Below are positions 8,655-17,559 of a stretch of DNA of 64,000 nt, one piece after another (position 1 is the first letter of the stretch; each line of letters starts with the position of its first letter). The stretch is from an uncultured Paracoccaceae bacterium. Its GTDB lineage: Bacteria; Pseudomonadota; Alphaproteobacteria; Rhodobacterales; Rhodobacteraceae. The notes below the pieces were generated by a model. That model saw only the letters and a list, made by a program, of their open reading frames with translations, did no database searches and had not been told where the DNA came from. The position numbers and the translations under genes are program-made. The stretch covers positions 62,001-126,000 of the forward strand of contig CANMQO010000005.1 in assembly GCA_947500055.1 (NCBI GenBank). The letters are read 5' to 3'.

Positions 8655-8918
8655 ATGAATACGCGATTTGGAATAGTTTCTGCGGTCTCCGCGGTGTTTT
8701 TCACAATTTGTCCGGCTGTCGCATCAGCCGATCAAATGGTTCTGACAACGCTGAGCAGCGGGCTGCAGTTGCAGGGGGAGTTTTTGGGTTTTGAAGGTCA
8801 TGCCTATGTGATCGAGATCAACGGCACGCGCATGCATGTGCCTGCGCCATTGGTCACGTGCGAGGGTGTTGATTGCCTCGATTTCCAGCCCACGGCAGCT
8901 GCGGATACAAACAGCTAA
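8655..8918 (+). CDS. Small secreted protein, probable stand-alone domain
   Basis: The 87-residue product has a signal peptide ending in AVASA and a mature part of about 65 residues: LTTLSSGLQLQGEFLGFEGH, YVIEINGTRMHV, then LVTCEGVDCLDF with two Cys. This resembles from memory the short N-terminal domain of Rhodobacterales periplasmic proteins that carry OmpA or substrate-binding domains, here standing alone. The ATG at 8655 with AGGA five bases upstream is preferred to earlier in-frame starts. It is followed by structured DNA and a strong terminator. Function unknown. Confidence 0.65.
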   Translation: MNTRFGIVSAVSAVFFTICPAVASADQMVLTTLSSGLQLQGEFLGFEGHAYVIEINGTRMHVPAPLVTCEGVDCLDFQPTAAADTNS

Positions 8919-8940
8919 GACTGTCTTGGTAATGGGGGCT

Positions 8941-9048
8941 GGGCGTTACGCGCCCGACGCCCGAAACTTGGGGCGCGATGTGAAAATATCGTAAATCGCG
9001 TTCTTGATCTCTGGGGCCCAAGCCGTGAAAACGGTTTGGGCCTTTTTT
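8941..9048 (+). terminator. GC-rich hairpins and strong rho-independent terminator
   Basis: A small hairpin GGGCG-ttacg-CGCCC (8941-8955) precedes a 12-bp stem (9015-9026 with 9031-9042, one G-U pair) capped by a GAAA tetraloop and followed by six T. Direction is plus-strand. It starts about 95 bp after the small secreted-protein gene, farther than usual, so the segment could form the 3' part of a stable small RNA. Confidence 0.85.
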
Positions 9049-9067
9049 GTCAGACGCATGAATTTGC

Positions 9068-9940
9068 TTAGTTCAGCAACCCGGCATGCACCATCGCGGT
9101 GCGGATCTTGTCCTTGGTGCTGTCCATCAGTCCAGTCAACGGGGACCGAACCTCCTCACTGCACAGGCCCAGAAGCGACATGCCATATTTCGCGCCGACA
9201 AGACCTGGCTCCGTAAACACTGCCTCGTGCAGTGGCATTAGCCGGTCAAGCTGTGTCAGCGCTCTCGCAAAGTCACCCGCTAGCGTGCTTTCCTGGAATT
9301 CGGCAATCAGCTTTGGCGCGATGTTGGCCGTCACCGAAATGCAGCCTTGCCCGCCATGGGCATTAAAGCCCAGGGCCGTGGCGTCTTCGCCCGACAACTG
9401 GATGAAGTCCGGCCCGCAGCGCATGCGTTGGGCAGGGACACGGGACAGATCGGCGGTGGCGTCTTTGACGCCGACGATCATCTCATGCTTGGCCAACTCC
9501 GCCATCGTGTCGGGTGTCATGTCGATGACAGACCGGGGTGGGATATTGTAGATTACGATCGGCAGGCCGCAATCGGCGGCTGCTGTGAAATGCGCGATCA
9601 GCCCACGTTGGGTGGGCTTGTTGTAATAGGGTGTCACAACAAGGGCGGCATCAGCCCCGGCGGCCTTCGCGGCCTGGACCAAACGCACGGTTTCAGCGGT
9701 GTTGTTGGACCCGGCCCCGGCAATTACCGGGATCCGCCCTGCCGCCTCGGTCACGACGGTTTCGACAACGAGATCATGTTCTTCATGGGTCAGGGTCGGG
9801 CTTTCCCCGGTTGTCCCAACTGGGACCAAGCCATGGCTGCCCTGTTCCACATGCCAGTTCACCAGTTTTTTCAGTGCGGCCACATCGACTTGGCCGTTCT
9901 CAAACGGCGTGACGAGGGCGGGGAGTGATCCCTTGAACAT
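9068..9940 (-). CDS. dapA: 4-hydroxy-tetrahydrodipicolinate synthase
   Basis: This enzyme condenses pyruvate with aspartate semialdehyde, the first committed step to diaminopimelate and lysine. The 290-residue protein is of typical length. It shows the substrate motif GTTGESPTL (42-50), Tyr131 in IYNIPPR and the Schiff-base Lys159 in IVGVKDAT. The ATG at 9940 has GAAGGAAG upstream. It is divergent from the lytic transglycosylase gene, which gives a loose link to cell-wall metabolism. Confidence 0.97.
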   Translation of the reverse strand: MFKGSLPALVTPFENGQVDVAALKKLVNWHVEQGSHGLVPVGTTGESPTLTHEEHDLVVETVVTEAAGRIPVIAGAGSNNTAETVRLVQAAKAAGADAALVVTPYYNKPTQRGLIAHFTAAADCGLPIVIYNIPPRSVIDMTPDTMAELAKHEMIVGVKDATADLSRVPAQRMRCGPDFIQLSGEDATALGFNAHGGQGCISVTANIAPKLIAEFQESTLAGDFARALTQLDRLMPLHEAVFTEPGLVGAKYGMSLLGLCSEEVRSPLTGLMDSTKDKIRTAMVHAGLLN

Positions 9941-10091
9941 GGCACGCTTCCTTCTTGGTGATGGGCATTGAATCGCCCGGATAAAATCGCGCGGAACCTA
10001 GACTGCTTTCTGCCGATTGCCAAGTTTGTGAGTTGTCATTGCGGCGGGTGGCGTTAGGTTTCGTGAAAAGACATCCTGTCTGGTGAACCGC

Positions 10092-12101
10092 ATGCGCATC
10101 CTGACCCTTACCTTATTGGCCCTTGTCGCCAATTCGACAGCCTTTGCACAGGCGGTTGAGCCACGGGCCGTGGCCGCGGTGAAGGCGGCTGAGCAGGGCT
10201 GGGATGTTGCTGATGATCTGGCTCAGGGCACTGACCCCGTGACCCACGACGTCTTGACATGGATCAGGCTGCGTGAGGGCAAAGGGACGTTGGCTGAATA
10301 TTTGGATTTCTTTGCCAAGCGGCCCGATTGGCCAGGGTTGGATCGGCTACGCAAGGCAGGTGAGACGGAGATTCCAGGGGATGCAGAGCCTACTGATATA
10401 ATTGCGTTTTTCGCCAATACTGCGCCGCAAACCGGCGAGGGGGCCGTGCGGCTGGTACAGGCGCTGTCAGCGACAGGAGAGGATGAGGCTGCAACAGCCG
10501 CATTGCGCGGGGCATGGTTGTCGCTGCGCCTGACAGATGACGGTCATGACGCAATGGTTGAGGCCTTTCCGGAGGAACTGGCCTTGCTCCATCTGGCGCG
10601 CACCGATGCCTTGCTTTGGCGTTGGCTGACCACGGATGCTCGCCGCATGTTGCCCTTGCTTGCGCCTGATCAGCGCGCATTGGCTGAGGCGCGGATCGGC
10701 TATATCCGCAACGCGTCTGATCTGCCGAAACTGATTGCTGCCGTCCCCGCCGCGCTGCGCGGTGATCCGGGGCTGGCCTATGATCGCTACAGCTGGCTTG
10801 CTGGCAAGGGGAACCGGACCGAGGCGGTCAAGATTTTGGTGGAACGATCCACGAGCGGCGCTGCCTTGGGCGAGCCGTTCCGTTGGTCAGGCTGGCGGCG
10901 ATCCCTGGCGCGTTGGGAGATGCGCGAGGGCCGTGCCGATCAGGCCTATCTGCTGGCGTCGCGTCATTACCTGACGGATGGGTCTGCCTTTGCCGATCTG
11001 GAGTGGTTGTCGGGTTATATCGCATTGAAATATATGGGTGATCCGGTGCAGGCGCTGACCCATTTTCAGGCCGCTTTGCGCGAGGTGGAAACGCCGATTT
11101 CCGTGTCGCGCATGCAATACTGGATTGGCCGTGCGCATGAGGTGATGAACCAGCCTGATCTGGCCGCTGACGCCTTTACCGCCTCCGCCGAGCACCAAAC
11201 GGCATTCTATGGTCTGCTGGCCTCTGAAAAGCTGGGTCGCGCGCTTGATCCGGTTTGGGCGCAGGCACCGATTATCCGGCAAACCGATGTTTTTGCACAG
11301 GATTTGGCCAAAGCCGCTTTCCTGTTGTTGGCGGCGGGTGAGCGGGGCCATGCGGTCACTTTTTTTGCCGATTTGGGCGCCAGTTTAGAACCCGGCGCGC
11401 TGGCGCAGGTCGGGGCGGCGCTGGATGAGATGGACGAGCAGTATTACACGCTGCTGCTGGGCAAACGCGCCTTGCTGCGGGGTATCATGGTGCCGCAGAA
11501 TTACTTTCCCATCCATGATCTGGCGGCGATGGATTTGCCGGTGGACCCCGCACTTGCCCTATCCATTGCCCGCCGTGAAAGCGAGTTTAATATCGGGATT
11601 GGCAGCCCGGTTGGCGCGCTGGGTCTGATGCAGTTGATGCCTGCCACCGCCGAAGAGGTCGCAGGCATTTTAGAGCTGCCTTATCAACGGGTTAGATTGA
11701 CAAGCGATTGGGAATACAACGCCACGCTTGGGGCGAAATATCTGGCGATGCTGACCGAAGAGTTTGGCCCGACCCCGGTGATGATCGCGGCCGGATACAA
11801 TGCGGGGCCAAGCCGTCCGAAAATCTGGATGGATGAACGTGGCGACCCGCGCCTGCGCGAAATGGATGTGGTGGACTGGATCGAACATATCCCATTTCGC
11901 GAGACAAGGAATTACGTGATGCGGGTGACCGAAAGCCTGCCGATCTATCGCGCGCGGCTGTCCGGGCAAGCGGGACCTGTGGTGTTCACCCCGCTGTTGA
12001 TCGGGGAAAAGCCGCTGTTGCGCCCGCGTGCAAGACCGGTGCCCAAACCGCCTGAGGAAACCCCCGACGTTCGGCCGATTGCGCGGCCTGCGCGGGGCTG
12101 A
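10092..12101 (+). CDS. Soluble lytic murein transglycosylase (Slt family)
   Basis: This periplasmic enzyme cleaves peptidoglycan glycans to 1,6-anhydro ends. The 669-residue protein has a signal peptide (MRILTLTLLALVANSTAFAQ), a long helical U/L superhelical region (about 25-470) with TPR-like repeats, and a C-terminal SLT domain. Catalytic Glu496 lies in ARRESEFN, followed by GALGLMQLMPATA and AGYNAGPSR. The tail is Arg/Pro-rich. The ATG at 10092 is preferred because it begins the signal; a GTG at 10083 adds three residues. Confidence 0.93.
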   Translation: MRILTLTLLALVANSTAFAQAVEPRAVAAVKAAEQGWDVADDLAQGTDPVTHDVLTWIRLREGKGTLAEYLDFFAKRPDWPGLDRLRKAGETEIPGDAEPTDIIAFFANTAPQTGEGAVRLVQALSATGEDEAATAALRGAWLSLRLTDDGHDAMVEAFPEELALLHLARTDALLWRWLTTDARRMLPLLAPDQRALAEARIGYIRNASDLPKLIAAVPAALRGDPGLAYDRYSWLAGKGNRTEAVKILVERSTSGAALGEPFRWSGWRRSLARWEMREGRADQAYLLASRHYLTDGSAFADLEWLSGYIALKYMGDPVQALTHFQAALREVETPISVSRMQYWIGRAHEVMNQPDLAADAFTASAEHQTAFYGLLASEKLGRALDPVWAQAPIIRQTDVFAQDLAKAAFLLLAAGERGHAVTFFADLGASLEPGALAQVGAALDEMDEQYYTLLLGKRALLRGIMVPQNYFPIHDLAAMDLPVDPALALSIARRESEFNIGIGSPVGALGLMQLMPATAEEVAGILELPYQRVRLTSDWEYNATLGAKYLAMLTEEFGPTPVMIAAGYNAGPSRPKIWMDERGDPRLREMDVVDWIEHIPFRETRNYVMRVTESLPIYRARLSGQAGPVVFTPLLIGEKPLLRPRARPVPKPPEETPDVRPIARPARG

Positions 12102-12119
12102 ATCCGGGTGTTGCGCGGG

Positions 12120-12139
12120 ACCACCGTTCGGTGGTTTTT
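12120..12139 (+). terminator. Rho-independent terminator after slt gene
   Basis: ACCACC-gttc-GGTGGT is followed by five T, 19 bp after the transglycosylase stop. It is a compact stem with a tetraloop in the plus direction. Confidence 0.8.
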
Positions 12140-12192
12140 CCACCGGAAGCGCGAATCATAGGTTAACGCCTTATTTTGCTGATAATTCTGCT

Positions 12193-12236
12193 GTCGGCAA
12201 AGCGTCGGCGATGCGTCGGCAAAACGTCGGACCCCT
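12193..12236. repeat. 11-bp phased repeat, copy 2 (four units)
   Basis: Four contiguous 11-base units run GTCGGCAAAGC, GTCGGCGATGC, GTCGGCAAAAC, GTCGGACCCCT. They lie between the convergent ends of the transglycosylase and EamA genes. The last three units match copy 1 near 8.36 kb at 29 of 33 positions. A position between two gene ends makes a promoter role less likely than a structural or protein-binding one. Confidence 0.6.
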
Positions 12237-12254
12237 GCACCGATTTTGCCCGGA

Positions 12255-13124
12255 TTAATCGGGCGAACGTTGCGCGGTTCGCCACAGGGTGAACAGCCCC
12301 GCCCCCACGACAATACAAACCCCTATTGCCACATTGGGCCGCAGTGTTTCGCCCAGAAACAGGATGCCGATGGCGCTGGCAAAGACCAGTTGCAGATAGG
12401 CAAAGGGTTGCACGGCGCTGGCTTCTGCCACTTCATAACAGCGGATCAGCAGCCAGTGCCCCAATGCGCCGGTCACACATAGGCACGCCATCCAAACCCA
12501 GTCGGCCCCGCCCATCGGTTCCCAAAACCAGATGCCGACGATGGTCATGACGACGGCCCCGGTGGTCCCGGTCCAGAAGAACGAGGTGGCCGTTGTGTCC
12601 TTGCGCGCCGCATAGCGGGTCAGCAGCCCGTAAAGGGCAAACATCAGGGCCGCGATCAGGGGCACGATGGCGGCAGGGGCGAAGACCGTCGCCCCCGGTT
12701 GCAGGATCACCAGAACCCCGACAAAGCCGACGGCGATTGCGATGCGGCGGCGCCAGCCCACGGCTTCGCCCAGTATCGGGCCGGACAATGCGGCGATGAG
12801 CAGCGGGTAACTGGCAAAGATCGCGTGGCTTTCCACCAGCCCCAGCAGCACAAAGCCTGACACCATGATGCAGATTTCAACCGCCAGCAGCGTGCCGCGC
12901 GTGATTTGTAGGATTGGTTGGGTTGTGGCCGCTGCCGCCCGGATGGACCCCGATTGCCGGGTTGCTACGCTGATCACGAAAGCCGCAAAGAACCAGTACC
13001 GGATCATCACCACCATGATCACGTTGTAGTTCCCCGCCAGATGGCGCGAAATGCCATCCTGCACGGCGAACACAAATGTCGTTGCGATCATCAGCAGGAT
13101 GCCCAGTCGGGCGTTATTCTGCAT
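12255..13124 (-). CDS. EamA/DMT family transporter
   Basis: The 289-residue integral membrane protein has about ten hydrophobic helices in two EamA repeats (about 1-140 and 150-285), as in drug/metabolite exporters. Typical features are the N-terminal segment with Asp-Gly and SRH after the first helix, and the acidic GxxLGE-type motif (ILFLGETLRPN) near the second repeat end. Substrate unknown. Its start lies 11 bp inside the end of mnmD on the same strand, so the genes form an operon. Confidence 0.88.
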   Translation of the reverse strand: MQNNARLGILLMIATTFVFAVQDGISRHLAGNYNVIMVVMIRYWFFAAFVISVATRQSGSIRAAAATTQPILQITRGTLLAVEICIMVSGFVLLGLVESHAIFASYPLLIAALSGPILGEAVGWRRRIAIAVGFVGVLVILQPGATVFAPAAIVPLIAALMFALYGLLTRYAARKDTTATSFFWTGTTGAVVMTIVGIWFWEPMGGADWVWMACLCVTGALGHWLLIRCYEVAEASAVQPFAYLQLVFASAIGILFLGETLRPNVAIGVCIVVGAGLFTLWRTAQRSPD

Positions 13125-13794
13125 CTGTCAGAACCGCGCGGGTCATGTGCCGTTTACGCCCGTAGCCGGGGATGCGGCTGACGGTGAAACCGGCCTCGGC
13201 CAGGCTGCGCCTTATGTGGCCTGCGGCGCTGTAGGTTGCCGCGGTGCCGCCCGGTTTTGTGTGTTGCGCCACGGCTTGCAGCAAGCCGTTTTCCCACAGC
13301 TCGGGGTTCTTAGCGGGCGAAAACCCGTCGAGATACCACGCATCTGCCTTGCCATCCCATGCGGGCAGGGTCAGCCGCGCATCCCCGGTGATCACGTCCA
13401 GAATGAGGGTGTCGGTGAGGGTGACTGGCCCGATACCGGGTTTCCATTTGTCGAGCAGCGTCTTTGCGAAAGGGCCCAGTGTCGGGAAGTGTTTTAGCGC
13501 ATCGGCCATGTCGGGCAGGGCCATCGGATAAGCCTCAAACGAGGTAAAGCGCAGCGTGCCGGGTTGCCCGGCATCGGCCCAGGCGGCCCATGTCACCAGC
13601 AGGTTCAACCCGGTCCCAAACCCCAATTCGCCGATATGGAAATCACCCCCCAGCCGTGCGGGCAGGTCGTTGCCTGCCAGAAACACATGGGCCGTTTCGG
13701 CAAGCCCGTTTTCCAGCGAATAATAAGGATCGTCAAAGCGCGTGGCGATCGGCACGCCGCCCTTCCAATCGAGTTTTGCTGTCTGGTCTGCCAT
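13114..13794 (-). CDS. mnmD: tRNA mnm5s2U34 methyltransferase MnmD
   Basis: This SAM-dependent enzyme completes 5-methylaminomethyl-2-thiouridine at the tRNA wobble position. The 226-residue protein corresponds to the methyltransferase half of E. coli MnmC: FDDPYYSLENGLAETAHVFL, the SAM loop IGELGFGTGLNLL, WYLDGFSPAKNPELW, and PGGTAATYSAAGHIRRSL. The ATG at 13794 begins MADQTAKLDWK. The ORF can be extended much further upstream but lacks support there. The oxidase half is probably the divergent gene 49 bp away. Confidence 0.92.
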   Translation of the reverse strand: MADQTAKLDWKGGVPIATRFDDPYYSLENGLAETAHVFLAGNDLPARLGGDFHIGELGFGTGLNLLVTWAAWADAGQPGTLRFTSFEAYPMALPDMADALKHFPTLGPFAKTLLDKWKPGIGPVTLTDTLILDVITGDARLTLPAWDGKADAWYLDGFSPAKNPELWENGLLQAVAQHTKPGGTAATYSAAGHIRRSLAEAGFTVSRIPGYGRKRHMTRAVLTDAE

Positions 13795-13842
13795 GCGCTC
13801 ATGCCCTACATATCGCGCCATGTTTGGGCGGAAGGGCGCGGA

Positions 13843-14847
13843 ATGGCAACGGTTGATGTGACGGTCATGGGTGCGGGGGTTTTCGGCCTGTCGGTGGCCT
13901 ATGCCTGCGCCCGCCGGGGGGCTGGTGTGCGGGTGATTGATCCGGTTGGTGTGGCGTCCGGTGCCAGTGGTGGTCTCGTGGGTGCCTTGGCACCACATGT
14001 GCCGGAAAACTGGAATGCCAAGAAGGCGTTTCAGATTGACAGCCTGATCATGGCGGAAGGGTTCTGGGCCAGTGTGTCGGAATTGACCGGGATGCCGACG
14101 GGGTATCGCCGTTCCGGCCGTTTGCAGCCTTTGGCGGACGATCGCGCGGTGGAGCTGGCCCGCGCCCGTGCCGGGACGGCAGCGGAATTGTGGCAGGGCA
14201 AGGCGGTTTGGCAGGTGATCACCCCGCCAGATGCAGCATGGGTGCCCCCATCGCCCAGCGGGCTGGTCGTGCATGACACGTTATCCGCCCTGATCCATCC
14301 GCGGCGCGCCACCCGCGCCTTGGCCGCGGCGGTGCAGGCGCTGGGCGGGGAGGTGGTTGCGGACGGAGCACAGGACGGTGCCGTGGTCTGGGCCACCGGC
14401 TGGCAAGGGCTGGTAGAGCTGGGTGGTGCCGGGGTGAAGGGGCAGGCGGCGCTGCTGGATTATGACGCCAAGGGTGCGCCGCAACTGTTCGCTGATGCCC
14501 TGCATATCATTCCGCATGATGATGGAACGGTGGCGATTGGATCGACCTCCGAACGGGAATTTGATGATCCGACGGGTGTGGATGCGGGGTTGGATGATGT
14601 GTTGGCGCGGGCCATAGCGGCTTGTCCGTTTCTGGCGGATGCACCGGTGCTGGAACGCTGGGCCGGGGTGCGCCCGCGCAGCCGTAGCAGGGCGCCGGTG
14701 CTGGGTGCGCATCCGGGCCGCGCCGATCACTTTGTGGCCAATGGCGGTTTCAAGATCGGCTTTGGTATGGCCCCGAAAGCGGGGGAGGTGATGGCGGATC
14801 TGGTTCTGGAAGGGCGGGATACGATCCCGGATGATTTCAAGCCTTAG
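13843..14847 (+). CDS. FAD-dependent DAO-family oxidase, probable MnmC(o) partner
   Basis: The 334-residue protein has an N-terminal Rossmann FAD motif (VMGAGVFGLSVAYACARRGA, 8-27) and the DAO-family C-terminal signature near FVANGGFKIGFGMAPKAGEV. E. coli MnmC carries such a domain, which removes carboxymethyl from cmnm5U to give nm5U, the substrate of MnmD. Its position divergent to mnmD suggests the same role here, split from the methyltransferase. It could instead be a general D-amino-acid or glycine-type oxidase. The ATG at 13843 lies just upstream of the FAD motif. It overlaps the convergent next gene by 11 bp. Confidence 0.8.
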   Translation: MATVDVTVMGAGVFGLSVAYACARRGAGVRVIDPVGVASGASGGLVGALAPHVPENWNAKKAFQIDSLIMAEGFWASVSELTGMPTGYRRSGRLQPLADDRAVELARARAGTAAELWQGKAVWQVITPPDAAWVPPSPSGLVVHDTLSALIHPRRATRALAAAVQALGGEVVADGAQDGAVVWATGWQGLVELGGAGVKGQAALLDYDAKGAPQLFADALHIIPHDDGTVAIGSTSEREFDDPTGVDAGLDDVLARAIAACPFLADAPVLERWAGVRPRSRSRAPVLGAHPGRADHFVANGGFKIGFGMAPKAGEVMADLVLEGRDTIPDDFKP

Positions 14848-15508
14848 GGCCACGCCGCAGCTTGTCGCGAGATTTCTGATAAAGCCGCCGGTTCAATCCG
14901 ATGAACTGCCGGATCAACGGTGTCAGTACGCCCGCATTGCTTCCCAACAGGTAGATGTATCCTGACAATGCCCCGAGGGACGCCCCCACAGCGTCGATCA
15001 TCAGGTCGGTCATGGTGTCATTCAGGCCGGATTTTTGCATGTGCAGCCCGAACCAGTAATCCATCAGGAACTCAAACACCTCCCACAACGTGCCGATGGT
15101 CATTGCCACGCAGAAGGCGATAAAGGCGATGGCGGATGGGGGCGCGGCGAAGCGGTCCCCTTCGAACAGCATGAAGATGAACAGAAATCCGATCAGCCCG
15201 AAACCGATGGCCGATGTGCCGTGCAAGGCGATGTCCCACCACCAGACCCGTTCGTAGAAGTCAAAAACCTCGCCCATGAACAGGCTGGCAAACAGAAACA
15301 GGGTTGTTGCGACAACAAAGGGAACCGGCAGGTGGATATCGAACCGAGATGCCAGAAATGCCGGTGCGATGGCGAGGGTGAGCGTGGCAAGCGCCACGAA
15401 CCCAATCGGCCAGCGCCCCAGTGCCAATGCGGCCAACCCGATGAGCACAAGCAGCCCCCATAGCCCGATCACAACCGGGCTTTGCCCAAAGAGCCGTGAT
15501 CTTCCCAT
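14837..15508 (-). CDS. DUF2238/YjdF-like membrane protein
   Basis: The 223-residue protein has about six membrane helices. The loop between helices carries the conserved pattern seen in YjdF/DUF2238 proteins: FYERVWWWDIALHGTSAIGF, then GTLWEVFEFLMD and GLNDTMTDLMIDAVGASLGA. These acidic and His residues face the membrane interface in the family, but no activity is established. The C-terminal tail is basic (KSRDKLRRGPKA). It converges on the oxidase gene with an 11-bp overlap and diverges from the EEP hydrolase gene. Confidence 0.75.
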   Translation of the reverse strand: MGRSRLFGQSPVVIGLWGLLVLIGLAALALGRWPIGFVALATLTLAIAPAFLASRFDIHLPVPFVVATTLFLFASLFMGEVFDFYERVWWWDIALHGTSAIGFGLIGFLFIFMLFEGDRFAAPPSAIAFIAFCVAMTIGTLWEVFEFLMDYWFGLHMQKSGLNDTMTDLMIDAVGASLGALSGYIYLLGSNAGVLTPLIRQFIGLNRRLYQKSRDKLRRGPKA

Positions 15509-15555
15509 GTTGTCGCCCCTTCACATATTGCACTGGCAGCCCCATATTTTAGGGC

Positions 15556-16296
15556 ATGTCACTGCATGATAAAGGCCTTCGGGTTGCAAGTTACAATATC
15601 CGCAAGGCCAAGGGTCTGGACGGGCGGCGCGATCCGCTGCGTATCCTGAATGTCCTGAACGGGCTGGATGCGGATGTGATCGCCTTGCAGGAGGCTGATC
15701 TGCGTCTGGGTTCCCGCCCGTCGGCGCTGTGCCGCAGGCAGATCGCGGCTGAAACGGATTTTGACGTCGTGCCGGTGGCCAGCAATGATGTGAGCCTTGG
15801 CTGGCATGGCAATGCCGTTCTTGTCCGCAAGGGCATCGCCCATGGCGCGGTGACCCATATCGACCTGCCAGGGATGGAGCCGCGCGGTGCGGTCCGTGTT
15901 GACCTGCCGGGGTTCAGTCTGGTCGCCACACATCTGGGCCTGATGCGGAGGCACCGGACCGGGCAGTTGCGGGCCATTGCCCGAGCCGTGGAAGGTTGTG
16001 CGCAGGTGGTGATTGCCGGTGATTTCAACGAATGGTCGCCGCATAAGGGGATGGAATGTTTGCATGCCTTTGACGTGCATGCCCCCGGCCACAGTTTTCA
16101 CGCCGCCCGCCCGATCGCTGCGTTGGACCGGATCGCAGTATCGGCTGGTCTGTCGGTTGGCGATGCGGGCGTTGTACAGACAGGGCCCGCCAGACATGCA
16201 TCAGATCATTTGCCGATCTGGGCGGATATCAAATCAGGTGGCAGTCGCGATCATGCATTGTCGCCCATCCGGCCCCCGCACCCAGGCCTGCCCTGA
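15556..16296 (+). CDS. Endonuclease/exonuclease/phosphatase family hydrolase
   Basis: The 246-residue cytosolic protein belongs to the EEP (DNase I-like) metal-dependent hydrolases. Visible motifs in order are VASYNIRKAKG (metal Asn), VIALQEADL (catalytic Glu), THLGLMRRHR, VIAGDFNEWSPH (Asp/Asn) and ASDHLPIWADI (Asp-His). Substrates in the family range from DNA to phospholipids and cannot be told here. The last 63 bp overlap the end of the convergent dehydratase gene. The protein beyond residue 226 looks like unconserved read-through of that overlap. Confidence 0.85.
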   Translation: MSLHDKGLRVASYNIRKAKGLDGRRDPLRILNVLNGLDADVIALQEADLRLGSRPSALCRRQIAAETDFDVVPVASNDVSLGWHGNAVLVRKGIAHGAVTHIDLPGMEPRGAVRVDLPGFSLVATHLGLMRRHRTGQLRAIARAVEGCAQVVIAGDFNEWSPHKGMECLHAFDVHAPGHSFHAARPIAALDRIAVSAGLSVGDAGVVQTGPARHASDHLPIWADIKSGGSRDHALSPIRPPHPGLP

Positions 16297-17022
16297 TTTC
16301 CAACACAGCGTTGCCATCTCATGATGCATCAATGGTGCAGTGGCCCGGTATTCGAAACTGGTCAATGTTCCCAATTGCCGCGCGGCAAGATCCATCAGCA
16401 GATGGGCCAGCAGCGGCCCATGCACAACCAGCCCGTCATAGCCTTCGACCTGTCTGGCATAAGCCTCATCATAGTGGATGCGATGCCCGTTAAAGGTCAG
16501 CGCGGAATAGCGAAACAGGAGTGTGCTGTTGAATTGTACCCTTTCGCTGGTTTCCTCATCCGTCGCGGCCTGCGGGATCTCCGCCTGCGCGGCGTCCTCG
16601 CGGTAAACCAGTTCCTGATATTCGGTCAAGGCAAGCAGACCGCGCTGTTTGATGTCGTGCCGAAGCGTGACAAAACCCAACGGGCCGGACCGACCCTGTT
16701 TGCGCGTCACCGCCTCGACCGTGCTGGTCCGCTCAGCCTTGATCCCTGCAAGAAGCGGGCGATGGAATGTCAGTTTGCCCGCCGCCCACATGCGCCGGGG
16801 CAGGCCCAGATCGGGAATGAAACCGCCTGTGGCCGGGTGCCCGTCGCGCCCCAGCTTTTCGGGTGGCTGCGGATCCCAGAAATAGATCTGGTGATAGAAG
16901 GGCGGCATCGGATCGCCGGTTTGCAGGTCCGGGGCCTGGCCGAGCGTGGCCTGCAAGGCGCGGGCGCGCGCAATGTCAAACGGGTCGGTGATGGTCTGGG
17001 AACGGCTGTGAATATCGTGCAT
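16234..17022 (-). CDS. HTD2/mesaconyl-C4-CoA hydratase-like hot-dog dehydratase
   Basis: The 262-residue protein has the double hot-dog layout of the FAS1-like dehydratase/HTD2 family. The N-terminal half contains DPMPPFYHQIYFWDP and GGFIPDLGLPRRMWAAGKL. The C-terminal half contains FNSTLLFRYSALTFNGHRIH (hydratase motif with His) and EGYDGLVVHGPLLAHLL. Family members hydrate enoyl-CoA or acyl-ACP, for example mesaconyl-C4-CoA; the substrate here is not known. The ATG at 17022 is preferred to a TTG at 17028. No dicarboxylyl-CoA pathway genes adjoin it. Confidence 0.78.
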   Translation of the reverse strand: MHDIHSRSQTITDPFDIARARALQATLGQAPDLQTGDPMPPFYHQIYFWDPQPPEKLGRDGHPATGGFIPDLGLPRRMWAAGKLTFHRPLLAGIKAERTSTVEAVTRKQGRSGPLGFVTLRHDIKQRGLLALTEYQELVYREDAAQAEIPQAATDEETSERVQFNSTLLFRYSALTFNGHRIHYDEAYARQVEGYDGLVVHGPLLAHLLMDLAARQLGTLTSFEYRATAPLMHHEMATLCWKSGQAWVRGPDGRQCMIATAT

Positions 17023-17058
17023 GATCAAAGCCTAAGCGCAATGGATAAGGGTTTGCAA

Positions 17059-17454
17059 ATGCCGCAGCTGACAGGTCTGGACCATCTGGTTTTGACGGTT
17101 GCCGATATGGACCGGACCATTGCGTTTTATCGTGATGTGTTGGGGATGGCCGCAGAGGCGTTTCACACGGCGGATGGATCAACCCGCTGGGCGCTGAAAT
17201 TCGGGGTGCAGAAGATCAATTTGCACCCTGCCGCAGCGCCGTTTGCGCCCATGGCGGCGGTGCCCACGGCAGGTTCCGCCGATTTGTGCTTCCTGACGGC
17301 GACTCCGTTGGACGCATGGCAAACCCATCTGACCGTTTGTGACGTGCCGATTGAGGAGGGGCCCATTGCCCGGACCGGGGCCACCGGGCCGATCATGTCG
17401 ATTTACCTGCGTGATCCTGATGGGAACCTGATTGAGCTGGCTGTTCTGGTTTAG
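17059..17454 (+). CDS. VOC family (glyoxalase/dioxygenase fold) protein
   Basis: The 131-residue protein is a single vicinal-oxygen-chelate domain. It starts with LDHLVLTVADMDRTIAFYRD (metal His), a typical N-terminal strand-helix. The C-terminal strand SIYLRDPDGNLIELAV carries the metal Glu. It resembles the virulence-protein/fosfomycin-resistance-like subgroup, but the substrate cannot be told. ATG at 17059 with AAGG nine bases upstream is preferred; an in-frame ATG at 17041 adds six residues. Confidence 0.85.
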   Translation: MPQLTGLDHLVLTVADMDRTIAFYRDVLGMAAEAFHTADGSTRWALKFGVQKINLHPAAAPFAPMAAVPTAGSADLCFLTATPLDAWQTHLTVCDVPIEEGPIARTGATGPIMSIYLRDPDGNLIELAVLV

Positions 17455-17559
17455 GCCGATGTTCGCGCGGGCCGCGCTGCCCGGTCTATCGACCGGGCGG
17501 AACATCTGATGGCTGCCCCCAATCCGATGTCCATATATCGGCAACCAAGTCGCATTTAA

